Origin: Actinokineospora terrae
GTDB taxonomy: Bacteria > Actinomycetota > Actinomycetes > Mycobacteriales > Pseudonocardiaceae
Direction of reading: 5' to 3'
NCBI RefSeq assembly: GCF_900111175.1
Contig: NZ_FOGI01000012.1
Span: 237,629 to 301,628 of the forward strand
Length of the DNA: 64,000 nucleotides
The notes beneath the pieces are model-generated. The model saw only the letters and a list, made by a program, of their open reading frames with translations. It made no database searches and had not been told where the DNA came from. The position numbers and the translations under genes were made by a program. Positions 60,616 through 64,000 of this stretch are shown here, one piece after another (positions within the stretch are counted from its first letter, which is position 1; each line of letters starts with the position of its first letter).

Positions 60616-62745
60616 CTACCGGTCGGCGGCGATGGGTTGGGGTAGGGGGCCGTGGTGGGTGGTGGTGGACCAGGCGGTGGGGAGGGTGAAGGTGAAGAGG
60701 GCGCCGCCGGTGGGGTTGTCGGTGGCGGTGATGGTGCCGCCGTGGCGTTCGACGACTCGTTTGCAGATGGCGAGGCCGAGGCCGGTGCCGGTGTGGGTGG
60801 TGTGGCGGTGGGCGCGGTGGAAGTTGTCGAAGATGATCTCGTGTTGGCCCGGGGGGATGCCGATGCCGTTGTCGGCGATGGTGACGTGGACCAGGTCGCC
60901 GCGGACCTCGCTGGTGATGTCGACGTTGGCCACGGTGCCGGGCGCGGTGTACTTCACCGCGTTGCCGATGAGGTTGTCCAGCAGCTGCCGGATCAGCACG
61001 GCGTCGGCGTTGACCACGGGCAGCGCGCCGATGGTGAACACCGGCACCGGCAGACCGGCCGCGGCGGCGCTGTCGGAGCGGGCAGCCGCGATGTCGGTGG
61101 CCAGTTCCGACAGGTCCACGTGCGTCGGGGCGATGGCCGCGTCGCGGGCGGTGGTGTACGCGAGCAGGTCGTTGATGAGCCCGCGCATGCGCCCGGTGGA
61201 GCGCTTGACCCGGACGAGCCCCTGGCGGGCGCGGTCGACCATCGGGCCGCCCGGGGCGTCCTGCAGGGCCTCGTCGGCGTCGTCGGTCCAGCCCTCGGCG
61301 GCGGTGAGCGGGTTGAGCAGGTCGTGGGCGACCACCCCGGCGAACGCGGCGAGCTCGTCGCGGTGCCGCCGCTCGGCGGTGACGTCGTGGAACAGCACCA
61401 CGGCGTTGTGCCCGCCCTGCTGGTCGGGCAGCGCGGTGGTGCGGACGTTGATGATCCGCCCGTCCGGCACGCCGGGGTTGCGGACCAGCACGTCCGCCTG
61501 CTCGACCTGCTCGCCGGAGGCCAGCCGCACGTGCGGCATCTCGGCGGCGCTCAACGGCGTCCCGTCGAGGTGGAAGAAGCCGTAGTGGCTGCTGTCGACC
61601 ACGGTGTCGTCCGGGCTGATGCGGCCGCCGAGCAGGCGCAGCGCGGCCGGGTTGCGCAGCGTGACGCGGCCCTCGGCGTCCACGACGGACAGCCCGTCGG
61701 CCATGGAGTCGATGATGGCCCTGGTCAGCGCGGCGCGGCGGTTGGTCTCGTCGGTCTCCAGCGCCAACTGCCGGACGAGGGTGTCGCGCTCGTCGCGGCT
61801 CAGCGCCAGCGCGAACCCGATGACCGCCACCACGGTCACGAACAGCTGCACCACAAGCGCACGCACCGCCGTGGACTCCACGGCTGCGAAAGGCCCGTCA
61901 CCGTTGAGGGTGAACAGCACGGCCACGATAGCCACGGACAGGGTGTGCAACGCGACGAACGTGGTGGGTAGCCGGACCGCCGCCCACACCGTCAGCGCGA
62001 TCAGCGTCGAGGCCACCGGCAGCCCGTGCGTGGTGCCGAGCCCCACCGCGTACGCCCCGACCGAGCAGAGGATCACCAGCGCGCACTCGGCCGGTATCGC
62101 GGCCCCGCCGCAGGTCGCCGACGGGTCGCGCCTGGCCGCCCACCGGGTGGCGACGGTGCGCGCCACGCACAGCCCGGCCAGGCCGACCACCAGCATCCCG
62201 GCGAAGTTGCGGGCCATCCACACCGCCACCGTGATGATCGAGAAGTGCCTGGTGACCAGCCACAGCCCGGCGGTCCCCAGCACCGCGCCGGTGGAGGCGG
62301 CCAGGTACGCCGCGGCCAGCACCCGCCACAGGTCGCGCGGCCCCTGCAGGCCGCCCTCGGGCCGCAGCGACCACAGCGCGGGCCGCCAGCGGGTGATGAG
62401 CACGACGAACACCGACACCTGGGCCAGGTTGGACACCACGAACACCACCGCCTGCCCGGCGCTGGCGTTGGTCAGCATGTTCACCACGATCGTCGTCACC
62501 GCGAAGGCGACCACGTCCACCCGCAGGTCGGCGACCCCGCGCTGCGCGCAGAACCACATGACGGCGACCCCCGCGGCGGGCCACACCAGGCTCAGGCTCG
62601 TCTGGTCGAGCACGGTCAGCCTGCCCGCCACCGTCGCGACGACGTAGAGGGCGGTGAACGCCGCCGTGCGAGCCAGGGGGTAGGACAGCACCGAGTCGGG
62701 AGAGGGGGTGGGCGTTCTGGTGAACCGGGTTCCACGCAACCGCAC
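60616..62745 (-). CDS. MASE1-PAS sensor histidine kinase
   Basis: The 709-residue membrane kinase has an N-terminal MASE1-type sensor of about eight to ten helices (residues 25-320). A PAS domain (about 340-455, SMADGLSVVDAEGRVTLRNPAA in parts) and the HisKA helix with phospho-acceptor His in AGVVAHDLLNPL near 474 follow. The ATPase domain has N box NLIGNAVKYT, G1 DNGIGIPPG and G2 GTGLGLAICK. Its GTG shares a base with the TAG of the receiver gene (TAGTG), so the two make a two-component system. The signal is unknown. The DHP-type box is of the bacteriophytochrome-like class often paired with single-domain receivers. Confidence 0.9.
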   Translation of the reverse strand: MRLRGTRFTRTPTPSPDSVLSYPLARTAAFTALYVVATVAGRLTVLDQTSLSLVWPAAGVAVMWFCAQRGVADLRVDVVAFAVTTIVVNMLTNASAGQAVVFVVSNLAQVSVFVVLITRWRPALWSLRPEGGLQGPRDLWRVLAAAYLAASTGAVLGTAGLWLVTRHFSIITVAVWMARNFAGMLVVGLAGLCVARTVATRWAARRDPSATCGGAAIPAECALVILCSVGAYAVGLGTTHGLPVASTLIALTVWAAVRLPTTFVALHTLSVAIVAVLFTLNGDGPFAAVESTAVRALVVQLFVTVVAVIGFALALSRDERDTLVRQLALETDETNRRAALTRAIIDSMADGLSVVDAEGRVTLRNPAALRLLGGRISPDDTVVDSSHYGFFHLDGTPLSAAEMPHVRLASGEQVEQADVLVRNPGVPDGRIINVRTTALPDQQGGHNAVVLFHDVTAERRHRDELAAFAGVVAHDLLNPLTAAEGWTDDADEALQDAPGGPMVDRARQGLVRVKRSTGRMRGLINDLLAYTTARDAAIAPTHVDLSELATDIAAARSDSAAAAGLPVPVFTIGALPVVNADAVLIRQLLDNLIGNAVKYTAPGTVANVDITSEVRGDLVHVTIADNGIGIPPGQHEIIFDNFHRAHRHTTHTGTGLGLAICKRVVERHGGTITATDNPTGGALFTFTLPTAWSTTTHHGPLPQPIAADR

Positions 62746-63125
62746 TAGACCAACCCCTCCGCGTCCCCTTCGCCGAGCAGGCCCCGTAGTGCCGTCCGCA
62801 GCCGGTCGGCACTAGAGGGTTTGCCCACGTAGACCGCCCGCGCGTCGCGCATCCGCTGGACGTCGGCCGCAGACCACAGCACACTGAGGAAGATGGCGGG
62901 CAGGTGCTCGTCGTACTCCCGGAGCCGGTGCAGCAGGTCGACCCCGTCCATGCCCGGCATCGCCACGTCCAGCACCACAGCCTGCGGGAGCCCGTTGCGC
63001 TCCACGGCGGCCAGCGCCAGCACCGCGCTCTCCACCGCGAGCACCTCGTGGTGGTCCTCCCGCAGCCACTGGGCGACCAGGTCGCGGACGTCGGTGTCGT
63101 CCTCGACGACCAGCACACGAGCCAC
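62745..63125 (-). CDS. Single-domain response regulator (CheY-like)
   Basis: The 126-residue receiver has the acidic pair ED near residues 8-10, phospho-acceptor Asp53 (VVLDVAMPGMDG), the Thr/Ser switch replaced by Ser in FLSVLW, and Lys in VGKPSS near 103. No output domain is attached, so it must pass the signal to another protein, perhaps a second kinase or a diguanylate-type enzyme. GTG at 63125 was chosen because GGGAGG stands six bases before it and the receiver fold begins at once. Confidence 0.88.
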   Translation of the reverse strand: MARVLVVEDDTDVRDLVAQWLREDHHEVLAVESAVLALAAVERNGLPQAVVLDVAMPGMDGVDLLHRLREYDEHLPAIFLSVLWSAADVQRMRDARAVYVGKPSSADRLRTALRGLLGEGDAEGLV

Positions 63126-63413
63126 GGTGCCTCCCACCCGAACTCCGCTGCCCCTACTGACACCGAGGAGCACTGGCGTCACCCCCGCGTGACCCGAACC
63201 ACTCCACTCCACCACGCGAAGCCACCCAGCGCGATCCGAACGGTGCCTATTCCTCCCACCACCCGCCCCCACTTCCCCACCCGGCGTCGTTCCCGACTTG
63301 GCGGGGTTGACGTGCGGTGGACGATGTTCGACAAAGAGGTGTCACAACCGAACCCGCTGCGCGCGTTGCTCCATCGAGGACTTGCATCGGCGGCCGGGGC
63401 CGGAAACGCCAAA
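63126..63413. other. Intergenic stretch upstream of the two-component system
   Basis: About 290 bp hold the promoter of the receiver-kinase operon (minus strand). I see no gene in it. Two strong hairpins follow on its right side (63414-63508). Confidence 0.4.
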
Positions 63414-63460
63414 TTGGCCGTACCTGCTGGAAGACCGGGGAAGTCAGCAGGTACGGCCAA
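63414..63460. terminator. Strong hairpin, second terminator of the fasciclin gene
   Basis: TTGGCCGTACCTGCTG and its exact complement form a 16-bp stem with a 15-base loop. On the minus strand AATTT follows the stem, so it should end transcripts from the fasciclin gene that pass the first hairpin. Confidence 0.8.
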
Positions 63461-63468
63461 GAGAGGTC

Positions 63469-63508
63469 GCGCTGTCCCGCAAGCCGGTCCTAGGGGCCGG
63501 GACAGCGC
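63469..63508 (-). terminator. Hairpin terminator of the fasciclin gene
   Basis: GCGCTGTCCCG and CGGGACAGCGC form a perfect 11-bp stem with an 18-base loop, seven bases beyond the fasciclin stop codon. Confidence 0.75.
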
Positions 63509-63514
63509 GTCCAC

Positions 63515-64000
63515 TCAGCTCTTGGGCATGAGGACCGAGTCGATCAGGTACACGGTGGCGTTGGCGGTCTTGACGCCGCCGCAGATCACGTTGGCGTCGT
63601 TGACCTTCAGGTTGTTGCCGGAGCCGGTGACCTCGACAGCGCCCTTCTCCACGGTGGTCTGCGAGCCGACGACCGCCGACGGCGACTTCTGCCCGGCCAC
63701 CACGTGGTAGGTCAGGATCTTGGTCAGCAGCGCGTCATCGGTCTTGAGCTTCTCGATGGTCGCGGCGTCGATCTTCTTGAACGCGTCGTCGACCGGCGCG
63801 AACACCGTGAACTCGCTGCCGTTGAGCGTGTCGACCAGGTTCACCTTCGGGTTGAGCTTGCCGGACACCGCCGCGACCAGCGTGGTCAGCAACGGGTTGT
63901 TGCCCGCGGCGACAGCCACCGGGTCAGCGGCCATACCCGACACCGAGCCCGCACCGCTCGGAACGGCCTTGGCGTAGTCGGCACAGCCGGGGCCGACCAG
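63515..64000 (-). CDS. Fasciclin (FAS1)-domain protein, 5' end outside window
   Basis: The visible 161 residues begin at the window edge with GPGCADYAKAVP, the usual segment just after the lipid-anchored or secreted N-terminus, and cover one complete FAS1 domain. Motifs present: the NPLLTTLVAAVSG helix, the FTVFAPVDDAF strand-turn (H1 region), LLTKILTYHVV, and the C-terminal NATVYLIDSVLMP (H2 region). Such actinobacterial proteins (MPT83/MPT70-like) are cell-surface adhesion or scaffold proteins. The signal peptide lies beyond the right edge. Two tandem terminators follow it. Confidence 0.92.
   Translation of the reverse strand: MVGPGCADYAKAVPSGAGSVSGMAADPVAVAAGNNPLLTTLVAAVSGKLNPKVNLVDTLNGSEFTVFAPVDDAFKKIDAATIEKLKTDDALLTKILTYHVVAGQKSPSAVVGSQTTVEKGAVEVTGSGNNLKVNDANVICGGVKTANATVYLIDSVLMPKS

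Overview
The window is about 70% or more G+C, with GTG starts, four-base ATGA/GTGA gene overlaps and an IdeR/DmdR-type iron box. This fits an actinobacterium, most likely a Pseudonocardiales member (Saccharothrix/Actinokineospora-like); the genus is an inference. No tRNA, rRNA, CRISPR array or insertion sequence was seen. Nearly all of the window is accessory or specialised-metabolism DNA.

Region 1 (1-16145, minus strand) is a salicylate-capped NRPS siderophore operon cut by the left edge. From an iron box at 16127-16145 it runs: MbtH-like protein, salicylate synthase, ArCP-Cy-A-PCP synthetase, salicyl-AMP ligase, C-A-PCP-E synthetase (pocket closest to Asn/Asp), and C-A-PCP-E-C... synthetase (threonine pocket). 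Most junctions overlap by 1-4 bases.

Region 2 (16174-33867) holds regulatory and secreted-protein genes: a BlaI/M56-peptidase pair, two STAND (NB-ARC) regulators, a large LuxR-type (LAL) regulator next to a secreted metalloprotease-like protein, several secreted or lipid-anchored proteins, and a MEDS-domain pair. Strong hairpin terminators separate many of them. A 24-bp tandem repeat block lies at 34161-34407.

Region 3 (34640-51277) is the most interesting part: an apparent hydrazine (N-N bond) natural-product cluster. A nine-gene minus-strand operon (45216 down to 34640) encodes an acyl-CoA-dehydrogenase-like flavin monooxygenase, an orphan peptide-binding lipoprotein, an L-lysine N6-hydroxylase-like enzyme, a MetRS-like protein, a DAO-type FAD oxidase, an ATP-grasp ligase, a small calycin-like protein, a BBE-type oxidase and a flavin reductase. 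Seven of these are joined by 4-bp overlaps or a 6-bp gap. The lysine hydroxylase / MetRS-like / FAD-oxidase trio is the known signature of hydrazine-forming pathways. The cupin half of the hydrazine synthetase, usually fused to the MetRS-like half, appears here as a separate gene at 49655-50050 on the other strand, beside an MFS exporter and an Eis-type acetyltransferase. An Ada/AlkA-type alkylation-response gene with a PEP-mutase-family gene lies between the two halves.

Region 4 (51462-64000) contains a polar amino-acid ABC importer with an AraC regulator, a split cupin/AraC-HTH pair, a secreted ricin-type lectin, an ArsR/MmpL exporter locus with an inverted-repeat operator, a MASE1-PAS histidine kinase with its receiver protein, and a fasciclin-domain protein running off the right edge. 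How far region 4 takes part in the hydrazine pathway cannot be decided from sequence alone.
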